A stretch of 64,000 nt of DNA from Vibrio europaeus. Lineage in GTDB: Bacteria; Pseudomonadota; Gammaproteobacteria; Enterobacterales; Vibrionaceae. Location: positions 496,001-560,000 of the forward strand of contig NZ_LUAX01000007.1 in the NCBI RefSeq assembly GCF_001695575.1, read 5' to 3'. The notes under the pieces are model-generated. The model saw only the letters and a list, made by a program, of their open reading frames with translations. It ran no database searches and was not told the origin of the DNA. A program made the translations under genes and the position numbers. Shown here one piece after another: positions 35,160-43,665 of this stretch. Numbering within the stretch: position 1 is the first letter of the stretch; each line of letters begins with the position of its first letter.

Positions 35160-35834
35160 ATGACAATTAGTGCCCTGTTAATTGAAGACGATAAAGATCT
35201 CGCCGAAGCAATCAGTGATTATATGGAGCTAGACGGAGTCGAATTTGACTTTGCCTACAACGGATTATCAGGGCTTAACCTCGCGTTAAGTAACAGCTAC
35301 GATATCATTCTTACCGACCTCAACATGCCTAAAATGGATGGCATTGATGTCTGCCAATCCTTGCGAGAGAAAGGGGTCAGCACGCCAATCTTGATGCTCA
35401 CCGCCCGAGATACCTTAGACGATAAGCTAACTGGCTTTGCCGCTGGTTCTGATGATTATCTGGTCAAGCCGTTTGCCATGGAAGAACTCAAGGTTCGCGT
35501 ACTCGCACTGGTACGCAGGGCCAAAGGGGCAGTGACCTCACTTTCGGTTGGCGATCTCAAGGTCGACCTCGATCAGCACCAAGTGAGTCGTGCAGGTCAA
35601 GCGATTAAACTTCCTCCTGTGTGCTGGAAGATGTTGGTTTGTCTCATTCAAAATAGCCCCAACGTTGTCAGTAAATCCAAGCTAGAAGAAGAAGTATGGG
35701 GCGATGAGCTGCCCAATGCTGACAGCTTAAAAGTGCATTTGTTTAAGCTAAGACAAGCGATCGATGCGCCGTTCGAAAACAAGCTGCTTCACACCCTCCA
35801 CGGTGTCGGTATTGCAATCAGAGAGGAAGAGTAA
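35160..35834 (+). CDS. OmpR-family response regulator
   Basis: A 224-residue response regulator. The receiver has the acidic pair E9/D10-D11, the phosphoacceptor D53 in ILTDLNMPKMDG, the conserved Thr in LTARD and the Lys in SDDYLVKPF. The C-terminal winged helix ends in VWGDELPNADSLKVHLFKLR. The ATG at 35160 is preceded by AAAGG; an upstream in-frame start at 35070 lies inside the hydroxylase gene and is rejected. The histidine-kinase gene begins right after the stop codon, so the two are coupled. It may control the divergent RND operon. Confidence 0.93.
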   Translation: MTISALLIEDDKDLAEAISDYMELDGVEFDFAYNGLSGLNLALSNSYDIILTDLNMPKMDGIDVCQSLREKGVSTPILMLTARDTLDDKLTGFAAGSDDYLVKPFAMEELKVRVLALVRRAKGAVTSLSVGDLKVDLDQHQVSRAGQAIKLPPVCWKMLVCLIQNSPNVVSKSKLEEEVWGDELPNADSLKVHLFKLRQAIDAPFENKLLHTLHGVGIAIREEE

Positions 35835-37121
35835 GTGAAGCGCGTTAGTATTAAGCGAGATATCTACCTTTACTTGTTTGGCTTGGTGATCAGTTTAACG
35901 GCTATCTATGGCTTGATGATCAACCAAAGTTACCAGATTGGCCTCAATGAGTCGGCCAAATATGGCTTCCTCTATGAGCTGAAACTGGCTGAGACTGAGT
36001 TTCTCGCTACTGGCAAGCTCCCCCAATCTCAAAGTAGCACCCTGCAGGTTTACTCAGACTTCAATCAAATCCCAGCAAAGTTTCTCCAACAGTTCGATTG
36101 GGAGACGTTTGAAAACGATGTGATTTACGAAGACTATATCGCCAATGCCAGTGGCGGTTATGGTGAGTACCTTTACGCTGCTCTTCACTATGTCGAAGCG
36201 AAAAATAGCTATTTGTACGTCGTCTCCCAATATGACGAGGCTGTCTATACCGAGCTACTTAGCCAGAGTCCACCGGAATCCGTCAGCAAATTTAACTCCG
36301 CTTTCTTGATCGTCGGCGCATTGTTGCTGTTCGTCTTTCTTCTGATCCGATTACTGATTCATAGGCTCACCAAACCGATTATTACCTTGTCTCAATGGTC
36401 ACAGACTCTCAATTTGCAAGAGACCAACAAGCTAGAGAAGTTTCGCTATACCGAGGTCGATCTTTTAGCAAAGCAGCTTACCGAGAGCGTTAAACAACAG
36501 CGTGAGGCAATTGAAAGGGAGGAGTTCTTTCTCCGCGCCGCTAGCCACGAGTTACGAACGCCCATTTCCATTATTTCCGCCAGTGGTGAGATGTTAACCC
36601 GCCTTTCAGATTCTATGACCAAAGGCGGCCAACGCGCGGTCGCTAGGATCAATCGTTCTGTGGTAACGATGCAAAACCTGATTACCACCCTACTTTGGAT
36701 GAGCAGAAACCAACTTGATGATCTCGAAATCAAAGAGGTCGATTTAGAGCAATTGGTACAGACTATCTTAGCCAACCATCAATACCTGCAAGATGGAAAA
36801 CAGGTAGCAATCAAAGTGAATGCAAACCCGCAATATTCGCCCGTAAAACTGCCAAGTATCTTGGTTGAAATTGTCCTGACGAATCTTATCCGCAACGCTT
36901 TACAGCATACCAAGCAAGGGGCAATAAATATCGAACTCTCGGGCTCTGACGTTCAAGTCACCAATTCACTGGAAGACTCAGAATCAAGCAGCTCTGAGGT
37001 TTCATTTGGTATCGGCCTCATACTAATCGAGCGATTATGTCGCCACCAAGAGTGGAAGTTTGAATATCATCAAGAGACAGAGTTTATCGCCAGTGTAAGT
37101 TTTCAATCCGATCGCTCGTAA
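35835..37121 (+). CDS. Sensor histidine kinase
   Basis: A 428-residue membrane kinase starting with GTG directly after the regulator stop. Membrane helices lie at about 10-30 and 155-175, with a periplasmic sensor of about 120 residues between. The HisKA motif is RAASHELRTP, with H238; the ATPase region has the N box NLIRNALQHT and a G box GIGLILIERL. The segment between them (about 370-400) is short and Ser/Glu-rich, so the ATPase domain is more compact than usual. It pairs with the response regulator upstream. Confidence 0.9.
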   Translation: MKRVSIKRDIYLYLFGLVISLTAIYGLMINQSYQIGLNESAKYGFLYELKLAETEFLATGKLPQSQSSTLQVYSDFNQIPAKFLQQFDWETFENDVIYEDYIANASGGYGEYLYAALHYVEAKNSYLYVVSQYDEAVYTELLSQSPPESVSKFNSAFLIVGALLLFVFLLIRLLIHRLTKPIITLSQWSQTLNLQETNKLEKFRYTEVDLLAKQLTESVKQQREAIEREEFFLRAASHELRTPISIISASGEMLTRLSDSMTKGGQRAVARINRSVVTMQNLITTLLWMSRNQLDDLEIKEVDLEQLVQTILANHQYLQDGKQVAIKVNANPQYSPVKLPSILVEIVLTNLIRNALQHTKQGAINIELSGSDVQVTNSLEDSESSSSEVSFGIGLILIERLCRHQEWKFEYHQETEFIASVSFQSDRS

Positions 37122-37193
37122 TCAGAGTGATAACCAAATCTTAACCCTCGTTCACCTAAGCTTACTCGTATAGTGAATTTTAGGAGTCTATCA

Positions 37194-37346
37194 ATGGGTA
37201 CTTGGATTTTAGAAACTCTACTTTGGGCAATTGTCACCGTTGCTGTCTGTGTAGCAATTTGGGGCTTCAACCTACCCAATATTCTCATCGCATTGGGTAT
37301 TTCCGTCGGGGTTTCTCTACTGTTGGGGAATAGCTGGCGAAGCTAG
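37194..37346 (+). CDS. Small membrane protein (50 aa) after the sensor kinase
   Basis: An ATG at 37194 with GGAG seven bases upstream opens a 50-residue frame ending in TAG at 37344-37346. The product is nearly all hydrophobic: one helix at about 4-24 and another at about 28-46, ending NSWRS. I do not recognise it. The strong ribosome site, the lack of any competing gene and the position 72 bases after the kinase stop suggest a real small membrane protein, perhaps co-transcribed with the two-component system. It could be a sensor modulator, but that is a guess. Confidence 0.6.
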   Translation: MGTWILETLLWAIVTVAVCVAIWGFNLPNILIALGISVGVSLLLGNSWRS

Positions 37347-37431
37347 GTAAACTTCGCCTACCTATCGAGCAATTTTTCATTCACGTTTCTCTCCTTTTTG
37401 AATAGCACACTTACAACACAATTTCGCTACA

Positions 37432-37467
37432 AGCCATTTACAAACCTCTTGTAAATGGCTCTTTTTT
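37432..37467 (+). terminator. Terminator after the two-component/small-protein operon
   Basis: A perfect 12-bp stem (AGCCATTTACAA and its complement) with a five-base loop, followed by CTTTTTT. Confidence 0.88.
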
Positions 37468-37484
37468 GCCTTTAAATCAAAGCT

Positions 37485-39317
37485 ATGACTTTAACGGCGA
37501 CGCTAAGACCACTCACCCTACTTTTTATCAGCTCGTTTTTGCTGATGAGCAGTCATGGCTTAAGTGGCATCCTCCTTCCTGTTAAACTTGCCGATGAGCA
37601 AGTCGGAGTGCAATCAATTGGTTTTGTACTTTCGATGTACTCTGTCGGTTTTCTACTTGGTGCGATTATTGGCAAGCGAGTGCTGCGCCAAATTGGCTTA
37701 GTCAGAACCTTTGCCATGTGCGGCAGTTTAGGTGCTAGCGCCATCTTGATCATGGGACTTAGCTCAGAAATTTGGCTTTGGGCCATAATGCGTGCTGTGA
37801 TGGGATTCTGCATCGCTTGTGCGACCGCAACACTCGATACGTGGTTCAACAGCGTGTCGACCGAATCCAATCGTGGCAAGATCTTAGCCGTCAACCAAGT
37901 GGTGATCTTGAGTGCGATTACCTTGGGTCAATTTGGCTTAGCTCTCGCACCGCCCAGTGAAACCACACTGTTTATTCTATGCGGGATACTTTTTAGTATT
38001 TCGGTCTCACCTGTGGTGTTCGTTTCTCACTTTGAACCACAAATAGAGCAGACCGAATCCATTCCGCTTAGAGAAATCTATACTTTGTCACCACTGGGTT
38101 TTATGACCTGTTTTGTGTGTGGCATTCTCTATTCAACCATCGCGAACATGCTACCTGTCTATGCTGACGGTCAAGGTATTACTGGCTTCCAGTTGTCTGT
38201 TTTCATGGGTGCAGCGACAGCGGGCGGTATTCTTCTCCAACTGCCAATGGGCTATTTATCCGACAAGTTCGAACGGCGTAAAGTTATCTTATCTGGGTGC
38301 TTTGTTCTTGCTATCGTCAGTTTCGCTTTACCTGTGTCAATGCAGTATCAATGGCAAGTTGCACCGCTCATCTTGGTTGCTCTGACTATGGGATTAATCG
38401 CCTGTTTATACCCACTCAGTATTTCAGAGACCTTTGATAGAGCGCTCAAAGCTCAGTTGGTTCCCGTCTTGTCAGGCCTATTGTGTATCTATGCTATCGG
38501 CTCGGTCATTGGTCCCTATTCAGCGGCACTTATCATGGAGCGCTTTAATGGTAGTGCTTTATTTGGCTTTTTAATATTTGTCGATCTCGGCTTGATTTTC
38601 TTTACCATCTACCGAATGTCGGTCAGACAAGCGCTTCCTGTGGAAGAGCAAGAAAGCTTCGTTATGCATACTCCAGCGTCAATTCATGAAGAGCTTGATC
38701 CACGTACTGAGTACCAAGACTACTCACTCTACGTTGATGAAGTTTGGGAACAGGTTGAGTCGTTAGCCAAAGACCACCCGAGCAAGGCAATTGCATTAAT
38801 ACGTGGGCTATCAAACAAAAACCCAGAATGGGCCGCATCTTTAGCAGAAAAGGCCGCGCAACTAGATAATATCGATACAGTGGTGCTATTTCGCTCCCTT
38901 ACCCTGACCAATCCAGACTTTTCGATTGAGATAGCGAAAAAGCTCGCAGAGTCAGAGCATGAACAGGTCGATGAGATTGTTGAATGGCTGATTGAAAAAG
39001 AACCCGAGAATACCATGCAGATCTTGGTGACCATCAGTGATGCCATGGAAGAGCAACCAAGCAACTTGGTTGAAACACTCGCGGAACAATCCCCAGAGAA
39101 GTTGGCCGAGTTCAGTCAGGAACTGGTCGCCAATATGGTTGAAACCAACCAAAATCTAAGGCTTGCGGACCGAGAGGAAAGTGATATTAATGAATCGGTC
39201 GAAGAGTTTATTAGTACGATTGCGGAGTCTGCTCCCGAGCAAGTAGAAGAGATTACTCAGCTAGTTGAGCAATCTATTCAAGAACACGAAGAGCAGATTA
39301 ACCCCGACACACCATAG
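37485..39317 (+). CDS. YcaD-like MFS transporter with long acidic helical C-terminal tail
   Basis: A 610-residue protein. Residues 1-385 are a twelve-helix MFS permease of the YcaD type (LSGILLPVKLADEQVG, then IGKRVLRQIGLVRTF, and MGYLSDKFERRKVI near 255-268). Residues from about 395 to 610 form a cytoplasmic tail that is acidic and fully helical, with irregular repeats of a P-x-x-A-x-x-L-type unit (HPSKAIALI, NPEWAASLAEKAA, NPDFSIEIAKKLAE, SPEKLAEFSQ). Usual MFS proteins are about 400 residues, so the tail is a large addition. It may be an interaction or assembly domain. The substrate is unknown. Confidence 0.86.
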   Translation: MTLTATLRPLTLLFISSFLLMSSHGLSGILLPVKLADEQVGVQSIGFVLSMYSVGFLLGAIIGKRVLRQIGLVRTFAMCGSLGASAILIMGLSSEIWLWAIMRAVMGFCIACATATLDTWFNSVSTESNRGKILAVNQVVILSAITLGQFGLALAPPSETTLFILCGILFSISVSPVVFVSHFEPQIEQTESIPLREIYTLSPLGFMTCFVCGILYSTIANMLPVYADGQGITGFQLSVFMGAATAGGILLQLPMGYLSDKFERRKVILSGCFVLAIVSFALPVSMQYQWQVAPLILVALTMGLIACLYPLSISETFDRALKAQLVPVLSGLLCIYAIGSVIGPYSAALIMERFNGSALFGFLIFVDLGLIFFTIYRMSVRQALPVEEQESFVMHTPASIHEELDPRTEYQDYSLYVDEVWEQVESLAKDHPSKAIALIRGLSNKNPEWAASLAEKAAQLDNIDTVVLFRSLTLTNPDFSIEIAKKLAESEHEQVDEIVEWLIEKEPENTMQILVTISDAMEEQPSNLVETLAEQSPEKLAEFSQELVANMVETNQNLRLADREESDINESVEEFISTIAESAPEQVEEITQLVEQSIQEHEEQINPDTP

Positions 39318-39326
39318 TTGTCGCGG

Positions 39327-40325
39327 TTACTTTATCAATCGAACCACTAACGAACCCGGTGCACGAACCGATTCCACGTTATGGCTGATCACAGTTCCGC
39401 TTGTAGGTGAGTAATAGGTTTGAATCTCATCACCGAAGCTATTGTATTGCGTAGCAAGTTTTTGCCCTTGTTCGACACTTTCCAACAACTCAACATGACA
39501 AATCACAAAGCCACCTTGCTCAGCCCTCACACTGGTGATGGTATTTCCCTCAACGCATTGCTCTTGTGTTGTCTGTACCTCTCCTTCAAGCATCTCGTAA
39601 GAGCGCAGTACATTCAAAACACCCAGCGTTGCTCTATCAACCATCTCTAAATCAGTATAACGACCCACACCCACTTCAATAGTGATGGAAGGAATATCGG
39701 CGCGATTATAAACCGTTTCAAGAATTCCAGGGTCACCGGGGTCATTAAGAATCACATCAGGGTTGATCAGCCTCGCCATCCGAATCGCATCGTCAATTCG
39801 GTAATCGGCAAACGCATACAGTGGGTAAGCACTGCCACTGGTCTGAGAGTGGAGATCAATCGCGAGATCGGCATTGGGCTTGAGCAAATTCTCCCATAAG
39901 CTATACGCATAGCGACTGGCATCATCACCATTTTGGTTACCTGGGAATATACGATTAAGGTTCGCAGATGAACTGTCTGGCGCAGCGGAATGAAAGTCAC
40001 GACTGTGACGGGCAATGCCCGATAAGTTAACCGCCGGAACGATAGTAACGCAGCCGGAAATTGCTTTGCCTTCTAGCTCTCGGGCAAGCTTTTGCGCGGT
40101 TAAAATGCCATTTTGTTCATCACCATGTACACCCGCCGTAATCACGATACGCTTTCCGGGCTTCGCCCCTTTGAACACTCTCACGGGCAATGTTTGCGGA
40201 TGACCAATCGCGTCCGTTGCAACCGCAAACCAGAATTTGTGCTCTCCCGCCTCAAGCGCGTTAACGTCTAACGCTTGAATGGTTGGGTACATAGGCACAA
40301 TACATTCATTGAGTGGCTTGGTCAT
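39327..40325 (-). CDS. Succinylglutamate desuccinylase/aspartoacylase-family zinc hydrolase
   Basis: A 332-residue M14-like zinc enzyme. Seen: GVHGDEQNG near residue 65, giving the H-x-x-E zinc ligands, and the distal zinc ligand in DLHSQTSG near 155. A C-terminal strand domain (ITSVRAEQGGFVICHVELLESV) of the barrel-sandwich type follows, as in deacylases of the AstE/AspA group. The ATG at 40325 has GGAGAG close upstream; the ATG at 40343 is an alternative. It is last in the cytochrome b-MarR-desuccinylase order on the minus strand. Which N-acyl compound it cleaves is unknown. Confidence 0.85.
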   Translation of the reverse strand: MTKPLNECIVPMYPTIQALDVNALEAGEHKFWFAVATDAIGHPQTLPVRVFKGAKPGKRIVITAGVHGDEQNGILTAQKLARELEGKAISGCVTIVPAVNLSGIARHSRDFHSAAPDSSSANLNRIFPGNQNGDDASRYAYSLWENLLKPNADLAIDLHSQTSGSAYPLYAFADYRIDDAIRMARLINPDVILNDPGDPGILETVYNRADIPSITIEVGVGRYTDLEMVDRATLGVLNVLRSYEMLEGEVQTTQEQCVEGNTITSVRAEQGGFVICHVELLESVEQGQKLATQYNSFGDEIQTYYSPTSGTVISHNVESVRAPGSLVVRLIK

Positions 40326-40358
40326 TTTACTCTCCACCTCCATCTAGCCTCTAACAAG

Positions 40359-40787
40359 TTACACTTCATCAACCAGTTTTTGTAGTAAACGGACAATTTC
40401 ATCACGTTCATGAGGTTCAAGAGCACTGAGAATGCTTTTGTTTATGCCAATAGGAATAGGAATTAACTCTTCTCTTAACGCTCGACCTTTCTCAGTTAAA
40501 TAAATCCGAAAAGAGCGGCGGCTTTGCGGATCTGCTTGTCGCTCTACCAGACCGAGATTTTCTAACTTGTCGAGAGTTCGAGTCGTGGTCGAGTTCTCTA
40601 CTTTAGACTTTTTAGCAATTTCTCTTTGCGTAACTCCCTCCTCTTCCCACAAGCACATTAAGGTAGGCCACAAGGCTATACTCAAACCACGTTTTTTTAG
40701 TTCAGCATCAAATGTCTTTGAAGCAAAGTTAGCAACTACGTTAATCAACCACCCAAAACTCCGTTGTCTATCAAACTCTTCACTCAT
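40359..40787 (-). CDS. MarR-family transcriptional regulator
   Basis: A 142-residue MarR protein with the family winged helix (VTQREIAKKSKVENSTTTRT, LDKLENLGLVERQ, then SRRSFRIYLTEKGR). The start is taken at the ATG at 40787; a TTG at 40808 would add seven residues. It lies between the cytochrome b gene and the desuccinylase gene with short gaps, so the three are probably co-transcribed. The nearby 50-bp palindrome in front of cytochrome b is the natural candidate for its operator, which would make it autoregulatory. The ligand is unknown. Confidence 0.9.
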   Translation of the reverse strand: MSEEFDRQRSFGWLINVVANFASKTFDAELKKRGLSIALWPTLMCLWEEEGVTQREIAKKSKVENSTTTRTLDKLENLGLVERQADPQSRRSFRIYLTEKGRALREELIPIPIGINKSILSALEPHERDEIVRLLQKLVDEV

Positions 40788-40813
40788 TTGCGATCTGCTC
40801 TGTCCCAAGGCAA

Positions 40814-41434
40814 TTAGAATAAAACTAATACCATGGTAACTGAACTAGAAAGAACTAGCACTAATAAAGCGCGCCATTGCGAGACTAGCAACACACTGCT
40901 CTCTTGATTTAGAAAGCGTTGCTTACCAGTTACCATTGCCCAAGTCAGTGGTTTGGAGCGCAACTTGTAGAACACAATCGCACCAACATGTAGAACCACT
41001 AACGCAGGTAAAAGATTTGCCAACAATAAGTGCGCACTTTCCAATAGAGAGAATACTGAATCCGTTAGCCAAACTTCAGCATACGGCAAGTTATCAAGCA
41101 ATCCCGCCAGGGCCATTCCTGAAATACATTGAACAAGTAAAGCGCAAAGCAAGGTTAGCACCATCCATCCTCCCGCTGGGTTATGACCTGGTCGCGATGG
41201 CTCCCTGCCCAATAAGTAGTTGAATACACGCTTTGGTGAACGCAGAAACTGCCTAAAACGACTCGTTTCACTGCCAACAAATCCCCAAACTATCCGCCAT
41301 ATGATCAAGGTCGTAATAGCTAAACCCAACTGGACATGCGGGCCATTACCGGAAAAACCGCTTGCCAATAGCGCCATAAATAGTCCTGCTTGAGCCCAAT
41401 GATATAAGCGTGTTGATAGATCCCATACTTTCAT
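40814..41434 (-). CDS. Cytochrome b561-like membrane protein
   Basis: A 206-residue di-haem cytochrome b of the CybB/hydrogenase-cytochrome-b type. Seen: VWDLSTRLYHWAQAG with the first haem-ligand His, a central REPSRPGHNPAGGW segment with further His, and a late helix (LVVLHVGAIVFYKLRSKPLTWAMVTG) with another ligand. Four to five membrane helices are expected. The ATG at 41432-41434 has AGAGG upstream. It faces the cytochrome c' gene across a perfect 50-bp palindrome, and the two may form an electron-transfer pair between membrane and periplasm. Confidence 0.88.
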   Translation of the reverse strand: MKVWDLSTRLYHWAQAGLFMALLASGFSGNGPHVQLGLAITTLIIWRIVWGFVGSETSRFRQFLRSPKRVFNYLLGREPSRPGHNPAGGWMVLTLLCALLVQCISGMALAGLLDNLPYAEVWLTDSVFSLLESAHLLLANLLPALVVLHVGAIVFYKLRSKPLTWAMVTGKQRFLNQESSVLLVSQWRALLVLVLSSSVTMVLVLF

Positions 41435-41475
41435 TTGATGCCTCTTCAATTGTTTGGTTATTTATTTCATTTGCA

Positions 41476-41525
41476 TTAATTTACACAGCAATAGTTGCAA
41501 TTGCAACTATTGCTGTGTAAATTAA
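41476..41525. promoter_or_regulatory. Perfect 50-bp palindrome between cytochrome b and cytochrome c' genes
   Basis: Two 25-base arms meet with no spacer at 41500/41501. The inner core is ATAGTTGCAATTGCAACTAT, a shape usual for MarR-type operators. It lies 42 bases from the cytochrome b start and 56 bases from the cytochrome c' start. It is the probable control element for both directions. Confidence 0.85.
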
Positions 41526-41580
41526 CCCCAACAACACGCCATGATCGAAAATGATCAAACGATAAGAAGAGACGACCAAT

Positions 41581-42012
41581 ATGAACAAAGTCATTGTCAG
41601 CCTACTGTGCTCAACCCCTTTACTGGTTAACGCGCAAGACTACTCGCAGCAAATTGAACAAAGGCAGCATGTTTTTGAGCAAGTAGAAACACTCGTTAAG
41701 AGTGCGAGCCGCACCCTAGATGGTTCAAATACGGAGTGGGATAAGCTTGGTTCTACCAGTTCACAGTTAAAAAACCATAGCCAAAGCCTATTAGCTCTGT
41801 TTCCAACTGGCAGCCAACAAGGCAGTAAAGCGAAAGAGAATATATGGAGCAAACCCGAGAAATTTAATCAACTGTTGCTGCAAATGGATAAAGGTTTTGC
41901 AGAGCTTTATCAGGCTAGTCAGCAACAAAACCTATCCCTTGCTGAGTCTAGCTTAGACTCCGCGCAAAAAACCTGTAAAAGCTGCCACCGAAGCTACCGC
42001 TCGCGCTGGTAA
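41581..42012 (+). CDS. Cytochrome c' (class II c-type cytochrome)
   Basis: A 143-residue periplasmic haem protein. A signal peptide (1-18, ending VNAQ) precedes a four-helix bundle, and the haem motif CKSCH (C132-H136) is at the extreme C-terminus as in cytochromes c'. Members bind NO, CO or oxygen or carry electrons. It is divergent from the cytochrome b gene, shares the palindromic control region with it and is followed after 46 bases by a periplasmic protein of unknown role. An NO-related function is possible but only inferred from the family. Confidence 0.88.
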   Translation: MNKVIVSLLCSTPLLVNAQDYSQQIEQRQHVFEQVETLVKSASRTLDGSNTEWDKLGSTSSQLKNHSQSLLALFPTGSQQGSKAKENIWSKPEKFNQLLLQMDKGFAELYQASQQQNLSLAESSLDSAQKTCKSCHRSYRSRW

Positions 42013-42058
42013 TCAACCACAAACGATAACTTATCCAAATTATATAGAGGAACATGAC

Positions 42059-42721
42059 ATGAAAGCATTAACTACCGCAGCACTCATCACATCACTTTTC
42101 GCTTCAACTTTTACAATCGCGGCAGACTTCGGTGTCTCACTCGAATGGAACACCGACAATGCAGAAGAAGTTCTTAACACTATGCCAGAGCAAAAAGCAG
42201 CCTTTGGCAAACTCGTGGAACAAGGCGAAATCAAAGATATGTTCGTGTCTCGTAGCCAGATTGATAACCGCTCAGTACAGATGCTGCGCTTTGTTATCGA
42301 AGCAGACAACCCTGCACAGGTAGAACAAAAACTTAAGGATTTACCACTCTACAAAAAGGAGCTGGTCAAAATAGCAAACATTCAGCCTATGGGTTCAAAA
42401 TGGTTAGACAATACACCTGTTTACAACAACTATGGAGTAACAATCACATGGAAAAAAGGTATAGAAGCACTAGAGATGGATCGTGTACTAGGCATCGACT
42501 TGCAACGTGTCATCAGTCTAAATCAGGCGGGGCTCGTCACGTCATCTTACCTAGATACACAAGAACTTAACGACGGAATTGTCCGCCCAATTTACTCAGT
42601 TGCCTTTCTTGCTAAAGACGCACAACATGCTCAAGAGTTAAGTAAACAGTTTGAAGCCGTGATGCTTGGCTACGCGACAATTCAAGTTCAACACCTAGGT
42701 CACAAAATAAAGATTCAATAA
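42059..42721 (+). CDS. Exported protein with duplicated small alpha/beta domain (unknown function)
   Basis: A 220-residue protein with a signal peptide (1-22) and two similar halves. Residues 23-115 open FGVSLEWNTDNAEEVLNTMP and residues 125-218 open YGVTITWKKG; both contain a strand, a long helix, then a loop of the form (IKDMFVSRSQIDNRS / LVTSSYLDTQELNDG) and a second strand (MLRFVIEADNPAQVEQ / IYSVAFLAKDAQHAQE). This looks like an internal duplication of a ferredoxin-like fold of the ABM/YciI type. I do not recognise a named family. It is next to cytochrome c' on the same strand and probably acts with it in the periplasm. Confidence 0.75.
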   Translation: MKALTTAALITSLFASTFTIAADFGVSLEWNTDNAEEVLNTMPEQKAAFGKLVEQGEIKDMFVSRSQIDNRSVQMLRFVIEADNPAQVEQKLKDLPLYKKELVKIANIQPMGSKWLDNTPVYNNYGVTITWKKGIEALEMDRVLGIDLQRVISLNQAGLVTSSYLDTQELNDGIVRPIYSVAFLAKDAQHAQELSKQFEAVMLGYATIQVQHLGHKIKIQ

Positions 42722-42725
42722 AACC

Positions 42726-42756
42726 AAAATGGGTCACATTGCTGTGACCCATTTTT
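42726..42756. terminator. Bidirectional terminator between convergent genes
   Basis: AAAATGGGTCAC pairs with its complement around ATTGCT and is followed by T on both strands. It serves the duplicated-domain gene and the EamA gene. Confidence 0.9.
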
Positions 42757-42758
42757 CT

Positions 42759-43664
42759 TTAACTTTCTTTCGTTGAGGAGACAATAACACTAAACAGAAT
42801 CAGTGCCCCACCAACCACCTGTAACAGGCTCAATGATTCCTGCAACCACACCATAGCGAATATCGCACCAAACAAAGGCTCACTGCCCATCAGCAAAGAA
42901 ACCCGTGTCGGTGACGTTCTGCGCACCGCATAGTTTTGAACATAGAAGGCAAACAAAGTACAAAACAACACAAGGTAAGCCACTGTAATCCAAAACTCGG
43001 TACTGGTTGGGATAACAAATTCAGATGCAGGTAAGTACGCCATAGCAGCGAATATCGTAACACCAGCGACCACCAGCGATTGGAGTGACGTAAGCGTGCT
43101 AGTGGTAATTTCTTTTCCTTCGGTAAAGCGCTTAGTGAGTGTCACCATTAAAGCTCTAAGCAATGCTGCTCCAAGGATAAAATAGTCACCGGTATTGAGG
43201 GACAATTCGATACCTTGGTTACTGGTTAGCAACAAGACGCCCACCACACTGCACAAAGTTAAACCCCATAAGGTATTGCTGACTCGTTTCTTATTGATTA
43301 TCAACTCGGCAAAGGCCGTCAATATCACTGATAAGCTAATCAAAAACGCCGCATTTGATGCTGAGGTTTGAGAAACCCCGAACACTTCGCAGAAAAAAAT
43401 CGCCGATAGGATAAAGCCAGTCGGTATGGCAATCTTCCAGTCTTTATTGAGCCCGCGGCGAAAGTCTCGAATCACTACAGGTAGCATACATAGAAAAGTG
43501 ATCGAGAAACGAATCGAAATGAAAACTAAAACGCTAGTGTAAACAAGAGCACTCTTAGTCAGTCCATAACTTGTGCCCCAAAAAACTGCGACGAGCAGCA
43601 ACAATGATTCGGTTAACGGAAACTTAAAACTTCCTTTTTTTAATTGACCCGTAGCCGTTGTCAT
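42759..43664 (-). CDS. EamA-family exporter (last gene of the ArgG-like/2OG cluster)
   Basis: A 301-residue DMT transporter with ten helices in two EamA repeats (LLLVAVFWGTSYGLTKSALV, later LMGSEPLFGAIFAMVWLQES). The start is the ATG at 43662-43664, with a very good GGAGG nearby. The start lies two bases beyond the stop of the dioxygenase gene, so the two genes are coupled. As the third gene after an ArgG-like ligase and a 2OG dioxygenase it probably exports the product of these enzymes. The substrate is unknown. Confidence 0.87.
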   Translation of the reverse strand: MTTATGQLKKGSFKFPLTESLLLLVAVFWGTSYGLTKSALVYTSVLVFISIRFSITFLCMLPVVIRDFRRGLNKDWKIAIPTGFILSAIFFCEVFGVSQTSASNAAFLISLSVILTAFAELIINKKRVSNTLWGLTLCSVVGVLLLTSNQGIELSLNTGDYFILGAALLRALMVTLTKRFTEGKEITTSTLTSLQSLVVAGVTIFAAMAYLPASEFVIPTSTEFWITVAYLVLFCTLFAFYVQNYAVRRTSPTRVSLLMGSEPLFGAIFAMVWLQESLSLLQVVGGALILFSVIVSSTKES

Positions 43665-43665
43665 C

